Below, piece after piece: positions 8,945 through 16,335 of a stretch of DNA of 21,351 bases. Numbering within the stretch: position 1 is the first letter of the stretch; the number at the start of each line of letters is the position of its first letter. A program made the position numbers and the translations under genes. The notes below the pieces were generated by a model, which saw nothing but the letters and a program-made list of their open reading frames with translations, did not search any database and was not told where the DNA came from. The DNA lies in NCBI GenBank assembly GCA_049600855.1, contig JBMYQA010000082.1, forward strand, positions 1 through 21,351, written 5' to 3'. The stretch comes from JBMYQA01 sp049600855. Lineage in GTDB: Bacteria; Bacteroidota; Bacteroidia; Cytophagales; Flammeovirgaceae.

Positions 8945-10342
8945 TCAGCGAAGGTTAAAACTCATGGCTTTTTCTTCTAATTGCGCTTGGGTAAGCCAAG
9001 CTTTTCCTCGATTGGTCACTTTGCCAAGGGTATTTCCACGCATAAAATATAAAGTTTCTGGATAAGTTGTGCTACCGCGTCCATTTTGTTTTCTTCTACG
9101 AATAGATAGGAGAATGGCTTTATTGTTTGCAACTTCAAGTGCTGTTTTTTTAGATCGGAACTTATAGTTCAATACAGACTGATTGTATAAATCTTGTACA
9201 TTCTTCTTGCTGGGAACATTTGTGAGTTCGCTATTCCAAAAACCAGCTGCGGTGGTGTAAAAAAAGTACGTGCTTTTGTCATTCCCTGTCCAACGGTTGG
9301 CCGATTTTCCTTTGGGTATTTGTAAGCGTTCATAAGTAAGTGCTACTAAACTGTCCGATTGGTTAGGGATGGCAGCAAGTGTTCGATTCAGGTTCGGGTA
9401 TTGGATAAAGCCAGAAGATTTACCGATTTGATCACAAATCTTTTTGAGCTGCGCTAATGGGTAAAATTTTTCTCTTGATTGTAAGAAGTAAATGATGTTT
9501 TCGGCAGCATCAAAAAGAATGATGTAATTTCGAATGCGATCTTGTCTGGGGGATAAGCTCACGGTATAACCTGACCGTTTTCCAGCAGAAAAGGCTTCAC
9601 TGGTTTCAAAATCATATTCCCGCGTATCTAATATTTGATCGCTAAATGTTTTCGCTAATTCATTGCCAAATGCATGATCTGCAATTAATTGAATGGCTTG
9701 GATATTGAAAGCTTGTTCAGAAAAATCATTAATCAGATTGGCTTCTATCACGGTCGCGGCATTCTTGAGTAGTTTGGTAGCTGATAATCCCCTTGGGAAA
9801 TCAATGGTGTATTTGCTGACGGCCTGTGCCCGCAAACAGTTGCCATCCATCTGATGGATGAGTTTGAAGTCGAGTAAGCGCTGATGGGCTTGATGAGGCA
9901 ATTGTTTCAATAGATGCACCACATTACTATCCAATTGGCTCAAGTTTTCCTGAATGCTGAATTTTGCCGTTTGTTGATAGTCATAAGCTAATATGGAATT
10001 TTTGAGTTGATGAAAGTTGATCCGCTCAATTTGCCTTAACCCAAATTTATCTTCGTAATCAATTTTACCTTTCATCATCGATTCTAGGGTAGGGTAAGAA
10101 CCTAAAAATACCCCATGCCACAAGCCCTCATTTTCTTGATCAAAACAAGCCAAATAGGGTTTCAATCCCTTGTTTTCCAATATTTCTTTTGCTAGAATCG
10201 CCTCTGTAGGATTGCGATATTTTTTTGCCATTACCGCAAAAGGGTTTTCTTTACCAATCTCTTGGGGTGGCTTAGAATTACAAGAGAAAAGGAATAAGCT
10301 TGCTAAAAATAAAAAATTGACTTTAATGAGTGTTTTGAACAT
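8945..10342 (-). CDS. Lipoprotein with an N-terminal SPOR-like domain, 465 aa
   Basis: The frame is open from 10405, but the start at 10342 is preferred because it puts a classic lipoprotein signal at the N terminus: Met-Phe-Lys-Thr, a hydrophobic core and the lipobox LFSC with the lipidated Cys at 21, followed by Asn. The mature protein begins with a segment at about 35-105 (ILAKEILENKGLKPYL, then GVFLGSYPTLESM) that has the helix-strand-strand pattern of a SPOR peptidoglycan-binding domain. The remaining 360 residues are not recognised; they include charged helical stretches and a basic C terminus, with no membrane helix. It is expected to be anchored in the envelope, facing the periplasm. 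It shares an apparent operon with the 1180-aa outer-membrane protein gene 51 bases downstream. The SPOR call is from pattern only, and the rest could be a separate domain of unknown type. Confidence 0.72.
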   Translation of the reverse strand: MFKTLIKVNFLFLASLFLFSCNSKPPQEIGKENPFAVMAKKYRNPTEAILAKEILENKGLKPYLACFDQENEGLWHGVFLGSYPTLESMMKGKIDYEDKFGLRQIERINFHQLKNSILAYDYQQTAKFSIQENLSQLDSNVVHLLKQLPHQAHQRLLDFKLIHQMDGNCLRAQAVSKYTIDFPRGLSATKLLKNAATVIEANLINDFSEQAFNIQAIQLIADHAFGNELAKTFSDQILDTREYDFETSEAFSAGKRSGYTVSLSPRQDRIRNYIILFDAAENIIYFLQSREKFYPLAQLKKICDQIGKSSGFIQYPNLNRTLAAIPNQSDSLVALTYERLQIPKGKSANRWTGNDKSTYFFYTTAAGFWNSELTNVPSKKNVQDLYNQSVLNYKFRSKKTALEVANNKAILLSIRRRKQNGRGSTTYPETLYFMRGNTLGKVTNRGKAWLTQAQLEEKAMSFNLR

Positions 10343-10512
10343 GAGTGTAATAATTTCATTTCTATTGTTACGTGAATAACGAATGGAATGTAGAAAAATG
10401 ATCATAATGCAGTAAGGTAAAATAAAAACACGCTAAGTAAATTATCAAATGAAAGAAAATTCTAAGGCTTAAAGTTACATTTCCTTTCAGGACAACTATC
10501 CATTTCCGAACT

Positions 10513-10520
10513 TATATTTG
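10513..10520 (+). promoter_or_regulatory. Putative -7 box (TATATTTG) for recQ
   Basis: TATATTTG fits the Bacteroidota TAnnTTTG consensus exactly. It would place transcription start near 10526-10527, only about 15 bases before the TTG start of the helicase gene, giving a very short leader. A matching TTTG box 17-20 bases further upstream is not evident, so the -33 part is weak. The interval 10406-10512 also separates this gene from the divergent lipoprotein gene, for which I found no clear promoter. Confidence 0.45.
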
Positions 10521-10540
10521 ACGTGTAAACGAGACTTATT

Positions 10541-12454
10541 TTGAGTGACATCCATCAACTATTAAAACAATATTGGGGCTACGATTCCTTCCGATCAATG
10601 CAGGAGGAAATCATTAACGCTGTGCTTGCTGGAAGAGATACCTTAGCCTTATTGCCTACAGGCGGAGGAAAGTCGATTTGCTTTCAAGTACCTGCTTTAA
10701 TGAGTGAGGGCATTTGCATTGTGGTTTCACCATTAATTGCTTTAATGAAAGATCAGGTGGAGCAATTGAAGCGGAGAGGCATTCGCGCAGCAGCCATTTT
10801 TTCGGGAATGAGCAAGCGCGAAATTGATATTACCTTAGATAATTGTGTGTATGGGCAAATCAAGTTTTTGTACGTATCTCCTGAGCGCTTGCAAACCAGC
10901 TTATTTTTAGCGCGTGCCGAAAAAATGAATATCAATTTACTGGCGATCGATGAGGCGCATTGCATTTCGCAGTGGGGATACGATTTTCGTCCTCCCTATT
11001 TGGAAATTACAAAGTTTCGCGAAAAGATTCCATTTGTTCCTTGCATTGCACTTACGGCTACCGCTACCAATGAGGTAAAAAAAGACATTCAAGAGAAATT
11101 AAATTTTCCTCAGCCCAATATTTTTCAAAAAAGTTTTGCACGCGCTAACCTGTCCTATTCCGTTTTATATGAGGAAAATAAGGAATTAAAATTACTCAGA
11201 ATGCTTCAGCGGGTTCCTGGTACAGCCGTAGTCTATGTGCGAAGCAGGAAGCGCACCAAAGTGATTGCCGACTATTTGAAACGCAATGGCATAAGTGCCG
11301 ATTATTATCATGCAGGTTTGAGTAATGAATTACGATCGAAAAAGCAGGATAATTGGATCAATAATCGCACGCGAGTGATGGTTTCGACCAATGCTTTTGG
11401 AATGGGAATTGACAAAGCCGATGTGCGTTTAGTAGTCCATATAGATTTACCCGATAACCTAGAAGCCTATTACCAAGAGGCAGGTCGTGCAGGGAGAGAT
11501 GAAAAGATGGCTTACGCGGCAGTGCTGTACAATCGCTTGGACATTGAAGAGCTGAAAAAGCGGGTGGCGCAAACGTATCCCAGTATTGAACTCATTAAAA
11601 AGACCTATCAGGCGATTGCCAATTTCTTTAAAATGGCGGTTGGAAGTGGCTTTATGGCTTCTTTTGATTTTGATTTAGATGCTTTGATTAAAACCTATCA
11701 ATTGGATTATATTGCCACTTATTATTCCGTAAAGCGATTGGAAGAACAGGGGTTTATCCAACTTAATGAGGCTTTCTATGCTCCTTCAAAGGTGATGTTT
11801 TTAGTGGATAAGCAACAGTTGTATGCTTTTCAAATTGCAAATGCGAGCTTAGATTCCTTTATCAAATTATTGTTGCGGGTATATGGAGGCGAATTGTTTA
11901 CAAGCCCTAAGCCGATTTCTGAAACACAATTGGCGCAACTGTTAAAGTCTGATAAACAAGCTGTTATCAAAAAGCTGGCTTTTTTGCATACATCTAAGAT
12001 CATTCAATATGCGCCTCAAAACGATCGGCCAAAGCTGACTTTTACGGCAGAGCGTTACGACATCGCTCGATTGCCATTTGATAAAAAGTTATTTGAGTTT
12101 CGCAAAAAACGAGATACTGATAAAGTAGCGGCTGTGATTGATTATGTGGAGCATCCAAATCGTTGTAGAACGCTATTATTATTGGCCTATTTTGGCGAGT
12201 TTAGTGATGAGAACTGTGGCATTTGCGATCACTGCATCCAAATGAAAAAAAATAAAACCTTTCACAAAGAAGTACCAGATTACGATAAAATGGTATTGGA
12301 ATTGCTGAAAGAGAAGGCATTAGCATTACCTGAGCTGATGCAAAAAATGGCTAATCATGATGAGGACATGATTACTACCACAATCAAAGAAATGGTGGAG
12401 ACTGGTGAATTACAGTATAATGCACAAGGCTTACTAGAGATTGGCAATAGTTAA
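10541..12454 (+). CDS. recQ: RecQ-family ATP-dependent DNA helicase, 637 aa
   Basis: A 3'-5' DNA helicase acting in the cytoplasm in recombination and replication repair. Visible motifs: the Q-motif YDSFRSMQ (14-21), Walker A LPTGGGKS (38-45), DEAHCISQWGYDFR (137-150, the RecQ-specific aromatic loop), SALTATA-like IALTATA, GMGIDKADV, and motif VI EAGRAGRD near 325. After the helicase core, a long winged-helix-like segment (about 355-530) precedes a four-Cys zinc site (a Cys near 541 and CGICDHC near 560-566). The normal RecQ order is zinc then winged helix then HRDC; here the zinc cluster is late, a short helical tail follows, and no HRDC is seen. This is the second RecQ type common in Bacteroidota. 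TTG at 10541 is the only reasonable start because TAA lies at 10526-10528, and the RecQ fold begins immediately after it. Confidence 0.93.
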   Translation: MSDIHQLLKQYWGYDSFRSMQEEIINAVLAGRDTLALLPTGGGKSICFQVPALMSEGICIVVSPLIALMKDQVEQLKRRGIRAAAIFSGMSKREIDITLDNCVYGQIKFLYVSPERLQTSLFLARAEKMNINLLAIDEAHCISQWGYDFRPPYLEITKFREKIPFVPCIALTATATNEVKKDIQEKLNFPQPNIFQKSFARANLSYSVLYEENKELKLLRMLQRVPGTAVVYVRSRKRTKVIADYLKRNGISADYYHAGLSNELRSKKQDNWINNRTRVMVSTNAFGMGIDKADVRLVVHIDLPDNLEAYYQEAGRAGRDEKMAYAAVLYNRLDIEELKKRVAQTYPSIELIKKTYQAIANFFKMAVGSGFMASFDFDLDALIKTYQLDYIATYYSVKRLEEQGFIQLNEAFYAPSKVMFLVDKQQLYAFQIANASLDSFIKLLLRVYGGELFTSPKPISETQLAQLLKSDKQAVIKKLAFLHTSKIIQYAPQNDRPKLTFTAERYDIARLPFDKKLFEFRKKRDTDKVAAVIDYVEHPNRCRTLLLLAYFGEFSDENCGICDHCIQMKKNKTFHKEVPDYDKMVLELLKEKALALPELMQKMANHDEDMITTTIKEMVETGELQYNAQGLLEIGNS

Positions 12455-12523
12455 TTTCTGCAAACCTTTGCTTCTTTTTAAACCTACTTCATCTAACTTC
12501 GCATAAGAGTTTTTGTTAAAAGA

Positions 12524-12549
12524 CTAGAAATGAGATAGACAGTTTCTAG
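12524..12549. promoter_or_regulatory. Inverted repeat upstream of the esterase gene
   Basis: CTAGAAA (12524-12530) and TTTCTAG (12543-12549) are perfect 7-base inverted arms around 12 bases, ending 19 bases before the esterase start codon. No T-run follows on the plus strand, so an operator or a leader hairpin is more likely than a recQ terminator. Nothing else is seen in the 114-base gap. Confidence 0.35.
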
Positions 12550-12568
12550 CTTCAATCATCCAAGTAAT

Positions 12569-13378
12569 ATGAGTGAACTGACTTACGAGGAAAAGTACCT
12601 TCCAAAAATTGAAGTCATCGGAAATGAATTTGAGATTCCCTTATTAGGTAAAAAGCGCAGAATTTCTGTCTTATTACCCCACAACTATGATGAAACTGAT
12701 TTTCGATACCCTGTACTGTATTTGCAAGATGGGCAAAATACCCATGATGATTATGGGCCTTTTGGAAATTGGGCGGTGAATAAACGCATGGCGAAGCTTT
12801 TCCCCGAAGGCTTTGGAAATATCATCATCGTAGCGATTGATCATGCGGAGGAATACCGCATCAAAGAGTTTACCCCGTACGATCATCCAAAGTTTGGAGA
12901 AGGGGAAGGGGACGATTATGTAAAGTTTGTCACGAAAAAGTTGAAGCCTGAAATTGATGAGCGTTACCGCACCTTGCCCGATCGTGAAAATACAGCGATT
13001 GGAGGTAGCTCTTTGGGTGGGCTAATTAGTTTGTATGCTGGGCTCACTCGACCGATGATCTACAGCAAAATGCTTATTTTTTCGCCAGCACTCTGGATTG
13101 CCCCTCCAATTTACAAATTAGCCAAAACATTTCAGCCTGAGCAGGAAACGAGAGTATATTTGTATACAGGGGGAAATGAAAGCGAATTCTTAGTGCCCAA
13201 CATGAAGCGGATGAAGCATGACTTGAAAGGAGAACATGGTGGAAAGAAAAACCTTGATGTGCGTTTATCCATAAGAGAAGGTGGCACGCACAGCGAGCAT
13301 TTTTGGGGCGAAGAATTTCCAGCTGCCTTAAAGTGGTTGTTCTTTAAAGCAAAGTATGAACGCGAAGTGATGAGCTAA
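12569..13378 (+). CDS. Alpha/beta-hydrolase esterase (esterase D / Fes-like), 269 aa
   Basis: A cytoplasmic putative esterase: no signal peptide. The fold markers are in order: RISVLLPHNYDE and YPVLYLQDGQN (about 31-57, the oxyanion region), IIIVAIDH (85-92), the nucleophile elbow GGSSLGG (145-151, with Ser148 as the G-x-S-x-G serine), and a late histidine in GGTHSEHFW (238-246, His241 or His244). An acidic partner could be Glu204 or Glu206 in GGNESEF. Family members hydrolyse short esters, siderophore esters or S-formylglutathione; the substrate here cannot be read from sequence. The length is usual for the family. The start is a plain ATG with an A-rich leader. The gene is in the same direction as recQ and 114 bases after it, so co-transcription is possible. 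Confidence 0.87.
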   Translation: MSELTYEEKYLPKIEVIGNEFEIPLLGKKRRISVLLPHNYDETDFRYPVLYLQDGQNTHDDYGPFGNWAVNKRMAKLFPEGFGNIIIVAIDHAEEYRIKEFTPYDHPKFGEGEGDDYVKFVTKKLKPEIDERYRTLPDRENTAIGGSSLGGLISLYAGLTRPMIYSKMLIFSPALWIAPPIYKLAKTFQPEQETRVYLYTGGNESEFLVPNMKRMKHDLKGEHGGKKNLDVRLSIREGGTHSEHFWGEEFPAALKWLFFKAKYEREVMS

Positions 13379-13419
13379 AAAAGCAGTCTTTCTTGTGTGT
13401 ATCCTTTTTGCCTATACGC

Positions 13420-13433
13420 TTTTACCGGTAAAA
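13420..13433. promoter_or_regulatory. Perfect 14-base palindrome just before a start codon
   Basis: TTTTACCGGTAAAA reads identically on both strands and ends two bases before the ATG at 13436. It is a good size and symmetry for a repressor-binding site, and its position would block translation initiation if folded in RNA. No regulator gene is adjacent, so the role is inferred. Confidence 0.4.
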
Positions 13434-13435
13434 TA

Positions 13436-13894
13436 ATGGAAGTCAAAAAAGAAATCAAGTCACTTACCAAGCCAGATCGAGCGCTATTGATCAGGAATGC
13501 AAAGATGATACTGCTCACTGGAGTCTTATTCACAACAGGGGTTGCTATCCTGCTCCTGATTTTTGCTTGGGATTTCATTTTTTCAGGTGATACTACCGAT
13601 AGGATAGTAATTGCTAGTATAGGAGGTCTGCCCATTTCTGTGGTTTTCGGCTATTACCTTTTCGCTAAAATCGACCTCATGATTGGCAAAAAAGAGGTCA
13701 TTACGGGCATCCTAAAGGAAAAAAAGACGCGTGTGCTCCACACTTCTGGCGGAAATACTTCTACCACTAGATTTTATTTTGAGTTAGATAACTTATATCA
13801 AGTTCCAGATGAGCATTATGCTTCATTTGAGGTTGGCGATAAAATCACGTTGCATAGAACTCGAAGAACCAAATCCGTTTTTTTAGTGGAATAG
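13436..13894 (+). CDS. Small inner-membrane protein with two TM helices, 152 aa
   Basis: I do not recognise the family. ATG at 13436 is preferred to the GTG at 13397 because the extra 13 residues look unlike coding sequence and cover the palindrome. Residues 1-25 are basic and cytoplasmic; two hydrophobic helices follow, at about 24-48 (ILLTGVLFTTGVAILLLIFA) and about 60-80 (IVIASIGGLPISVVFGYYLF). The C-terminal 70 residues (EVITGILKEKKTRVLH through the end) look like a small soluble beta-rich domain with the pattern of a YcxB- or OB-like barrel: Gly, charged turns and FYFELDN, then FEVGDKITLHRTRRTKSVFLV. It ends 52 bases before the converging minus-strand gene, with a hairpin between them. 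Confidence 0.72.
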   Translation: MEVKKEIKSLTKPDRALLIRNAKMILLTGVLFTTGVAILLLIFAWDFIFSGDTTDRIVIASIGGLPISVVFGYYLFAKIDLMIGKKEVITGILKEKKTRVLHTSGGNTSTTRFYFELDNLYQVPDEHYASFEVGDKITLHRTRRTKSVFLVE

Positions 13895-13915
13895 GTTGCG
13901 GTATAAGGAAAGGCA

Positions 13916-13938
13916 AAGCCTTGGAATTACCAAGGCTT
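13916..13938. terminator. Hairpin between convergent genes
   Basis: AAGCCTTGG (13916-13924) and CCAAGGCTT (13930-13938) form a perfect 9-bp stem with a five-base loop, placed 22 bases after the plus-strand gene and 9 bases after the minus-strand gene's stop. Read from the minus strand it is followed by a T- and C-rich run, which fits a terminator for the LVIVD operon; it may act in both directions. Confidence 0.65.
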
Positions 13939-13946
13939 CTACGAAA

Positions 13947-14765
13947 TTAGTCACGTATGCGCTCTTTGATGAGTTTTCTCGATCGGGAATTCAACCGATT
14001 TATTCGCCGTACGTAACGTTCAACAATTGGATTGAAAGGCTTACTGACGTATTTTCTGCCATTCTTTTTCGGCATGAACCCAATTCTGAAGGTAAAGCTT
14101 CCATTTACACCAGCTCCGTTTAAGTCAAAACGATAGAGGTCATCTAACGTTTCTTGACTAAATCGCCCATCATGTGATCGGTAGTTAATGTGACGAAAGC
14201 CGACTCCAATACTCGTGTCAAAAACGAATGGAGCCATATGGGTATGCATTTTCCCAATCGTCACTAAAAAGGAAATTTTTTGGTAAGATAGCCCGCCTGT
14301 TTTTAGCTCAAAAAATTGATTGCCTGCCAGAAATACCCGTTCTACAATCTCAAGATCGTTTACCCGATAATATTCAGTTAAGCCTGCCAAGCCGATATAC
14401 CAATTTCTGCCATAATTATTTTGAGTGAACAGGTATTTAATTTCTTCTTGGAACTTAAATCCCCAAATATTGGTGTTCAAATTTCGCAACGTGCCATTAG
14501 AATCAAAGTTTTCATGGGTTTCTACGTTTAAAATAGGGCCAATACTGTGCGACAGTCGGAGTGAATTGGCAATGGGATGCTCAAAAGAAAATAAGAGTGC
14601 CCGATTGTTGGTGAATACATTCAAATCTACCATGAAAAAATTCCAAATGCCTAAGGAATCTTGGAGCTCAGATACGGTTTTAGGTTGAATTGAGGTAGAA
14701 TCTTGTGCTTTTCCTAGTGTGAGTAGCGAAAAGCACAAGAGTGTTGTCAGTACAAAGTGTTTCAT
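13947..14765 (-). CDS. Putative outer-membrane protein, 272 aa
   Basis: Signal peptide: MKHF, hydrophobic core, and likely cleavage after LGKA (about 20). The mature part alternates aromatic or hydrophobic and polar residues in a way that suggests beta strands (NRALLFSFEHPIANSLRLSHS, NWYIGLAGLTEYYRV, FDTSIGVGFRHINYR, GSFTFRIGFMP), spaced by turns. The last 30 residues are strongly basic (RRINRLNSRSRKLIKERIRD), unlike a typical barrel end, so this tail may hang in the periplasm. No family is recognised. The start codon overlaps the stop of the upstream LVIVD lipoprotein gene by four bases (ATGA), which implies translational coupling and a joint role with the two lipoproteins. Confidence 0.75.
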   Translation of the reverse strand: MKHFVLTTLLCFSLLTLGKAQDSTSIQPKTVSELQDSLGIWNFFMVDLNVFTNNRALLFSFEHPIANSLRLSHSIGPILNVETHENFDSNGTLRNLNTNIWGFKFQEEIKYLFTQNNYGRNWYIGLAGLTEYYRVNDLEIVERVFLAGNQFFELKTGGLSYQKISFLVTIGKMHTHMAPFVFDTSIGVGFRHINYRSHDGRFSQETLDDLYRFDLNGAGVNGSFTFRIGFMPKKNGRKYVSKPFNPIVERYVRRINRLNSRSRKLIKERIRD

Positions 14766-15538
14766 TGAAAAGATAATTGGCTGATTAGTTGGAGGGTACC
14801 ATTGGAATAATCGTACTGATAAATTCCAGCTTCTCCCGTAACGATAAGAAGGTTTGAATAATATTGATTACTTACGGCAATTACATCAACATTGTGAGGA
14901 ATATTAGTAAGTTGTTCGGTAATAACAGGGTTTGTAGGTATGCGAATGGAGAAATGATCTAAACCATTTAAGCCTTTGGATATAAATAAATGCTCGCCAT
15001 CTATACCTAAGCCATAAGGAGTATCCATATTGATGGAGTTCACGGCTCTGGGGTTACGTAAATCACTAATATCTACTACATCAAGCAGGTTTTGCCCGTT
15101 GCCAAAGTTACAAGCACTTGTGGAGCGTAACGTCACATAAGCGTAATCCCCTTTTACTGCTACAGGGTCGCAAGCCAAGATGTGCTGATATAACGACAAT
15201 TGTACGGGATTATCGCGATCAGTAATGTCAAAAATATACATGCCATTATTGGCACCAATAAATAACGTATTTCCCCGCGTAATGACTGTTTCAATACCTA
15301 TCCCTACGTTAATGGCATCTTCTTGAACTGGAGCACTAGGGTTCGAAATGTTATAAGGAATTAACTGTTGATGATTGATGACGTAGAGGTAATCACCACT
15401 TACCGTAAATTTATTTAGTGAGCCTTGCAAAACCCCTTCGGAGCCTCCTAAATTCTCGGAAGAAACAAAAGAATCATCTTCGCAAGAAGTGAAAATGGCT
15501 AAAACAAAAACGAGTAAAATATAGCTTGTGCGTTTCAT
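14762..15538 (-). CDS. LVIVD-repeat lipoprotein, 258 aa
   Basis: A lipoprotein signal ends in the lipobox IFTSC (Cys19), followed by Glu-Asp-Asp, which favours retention or surface sorting in Bacteroidota. The body holds repeats of the LVIVD type, each with a strand, an IFDITDRDNP-like turn and another strand: GMYIFDITDRDNPVQLS and LLDVVDISDLRNPRAVNS are the clearest, with LVITGEAGIYQYDYSNG as a divergent last one. LVIVD repeats build a beta-propeller-like extracytoplasmic protein; the ligand is unknown. It is the middle gene of a three-gene operon: 18 bases after the first lipoprotein gene and overlapping the next gene by four bases. Confidence 0.85.
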   Translation of the reverse strand: MKRTSYILLVFVLAIFTSCEDDSFVSSENLGGSEGVLQGSLNKFTVSGDYLYVINHQQLIPYNISNPSAPVQEDAINVGIGIETVITRGNTLFIGANNGMYIFDITDRDNPVQLSLYQHILACDPVAVKGDYAYVTLRSTSACNFGNGQNLLDVVDISDLRNPRAVNSINMDTPYGLGIDGEHLFISKGLNGLDHFSIRIPTNPVITEQLTNIPHNVDVIAVSNQYYSNLLIVTGEAGIYQYDYSNGTLQLISQLSFQ

Positions 15539-15556
15539 AGAATCAGATTTTAAGGT

Positions 15557-16108
15557 TTACTTATAGCATTTTGGACTGTTGATGGTGGTTTTTTCCCAAC
15601 GGATCACATAACCTTTCGAATCATCAAAACATTCAAAATAAGCGCCATGAGGGATGGTGCTAATTAAGTTATCGGCTGCAGTATATTCTGGAAATATATT
15701 CGACTTGCGATCTTTTACCGTTACACTTCCATCAGCTGCGACTTCCAGTGAAACAAGATCTTCCAAATTATTGGCAAAGATGTGATTTCCTTTAATGGAT
15801 AATTCTAAGTTGCCAGGAATTCGGATAAATCCGATTTGCTTGGGAGCGCTTGGGTCGGCATTGTCTATAATATGAATGCCTTCATATTGCTCGTTTACCA
15901 AAAGCTTCGTGCCTGCTAAAACAATTTTACCAGGATTGCGCATGGGTTGCACACCTTCCTGAATGATGGTATGCGGGTCGGTAATTTCACTATAAACTGG
16001 CTTGTAGCCTTCTACTTCTCCTGTAGGAAAGTCAATATCAAGGCTGTCATCTACACAACTACTGAGCAGAATAGTTGCGAATAAAAAAAGGTAGATTTTA
16101 ATTTTCAT
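15557..16108 (-). CDS. LVIVD-repeat lipoprotein (short form), 183 aa
   Basis: The frame is open from 16183, but ATG at 16106-16108 gives a proper lipoprotein signal: Met-Lys-Ile-Lys, hydrophobic core, lipobox LLSSC (Cys18), then Val-Asp-Asp. One recognisable LVIVD unit follows (GIHIIDNADPSAPKQIGFI) and the typical preceding phrase MRNPGKIVLAGTKLLVNEQ. It ends with GYVIRWEKTT and a late Cys. In Bacteroidota such short LVIVD lipoproteins are commonly found next to a longer one, as here. It is the first gene of the operon; the promoter should lie in the 230 bases between it and the radical SAM gene. Function unknown; probably a surface or periplasmic binding protein. Confidence 0.82.
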   Translation of the reverse strand: MKIKIYLFLFATILLSSCVDDSLDIDFPTGEVEGYKPVYSEITDPHTIIQEGVQPMRNPGKIVLAGTKLLVNEQYEGIHIIDNADPSAPKQIGFIRIPGNLELSIKGNHIFANNLEDLVSLEVAADGSVTVKDRKSNIFPEYTAADNLISTIPHGAYFECFDDSKGYVIRWEKTTINSPKCYK

Positions 16109-16275
16109 TCTTAATATTTTGAATGGTTGAACAAATAAGTGTCTTTCTATTGATGACAATCCGTTTGTGAAAGTTGCCATCAAGTTTAGAGAAATTCTAA
16201 ATAAAAGTCTTCGATATCCCTAAATGTTACTAACGTTGACGAATATCTAAGTACTTACTATCCGTCAATTGAGTG

Positions 16276-16283
16276 CAAAAATA
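16276..16283 (-). promoter_or_regulatory. Possible -7 box for the LVIVD operon, overlapping the upstream terminator
   Basis: On the minus strand 16283-16276 reads TATTTTTG, a TAnnTTTG match about 165 bases before the first lipoprotein start. The same bases are the T-run of the terminator stem at 16284-16307, so it may be only that. No clear TTTG box is seen at the proper distance. Confidence 0.25.
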
Positions 16284-16307
16284 AAGTCCAAGCTGAGGCT
16301 TGAACTT
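16284..16307 (-). terminator. Rho-independent-type terminator after the YcaO/radical SAM unit
   Basis: In the minus-strand transcript AAGTTCAAGC (16307-16298) pairs with GCTTGGACTT (16293-16284), ten base pairs including one G-U wobble, with a CTCA loop. TATTTTTG follows at once. It starts 29 bases after the stop of the radical SAM gene and separates the putative peptide-modification unit from the LVIVD operon. Confidence 0.75.
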
Positions 16308-16335
16308 GTTTTATGGGTGTAATTGGTTTAACAGA

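Noticed and set aside
10343..10405. Upstream in-frame start adding 21 residues to the SPOR-like lipoprotein
   Set aside because: It would bury the lipoprotein signal inside the protein; the later ATG gives a normal lipobox at Cys21.
13397..13435. GTG start adding 13 residues to the small membrane protein
   Set aside because: The added segment spans the 14-base palindrome and does not look like coding sequence; ATG at 13436 is better.
16109..16183. Upstream in-frame start adding 25 residues to the short LVIVD lipoprotein
   Set aside because: The extension precedes a standard lipoprotein signal and would disrupt it.
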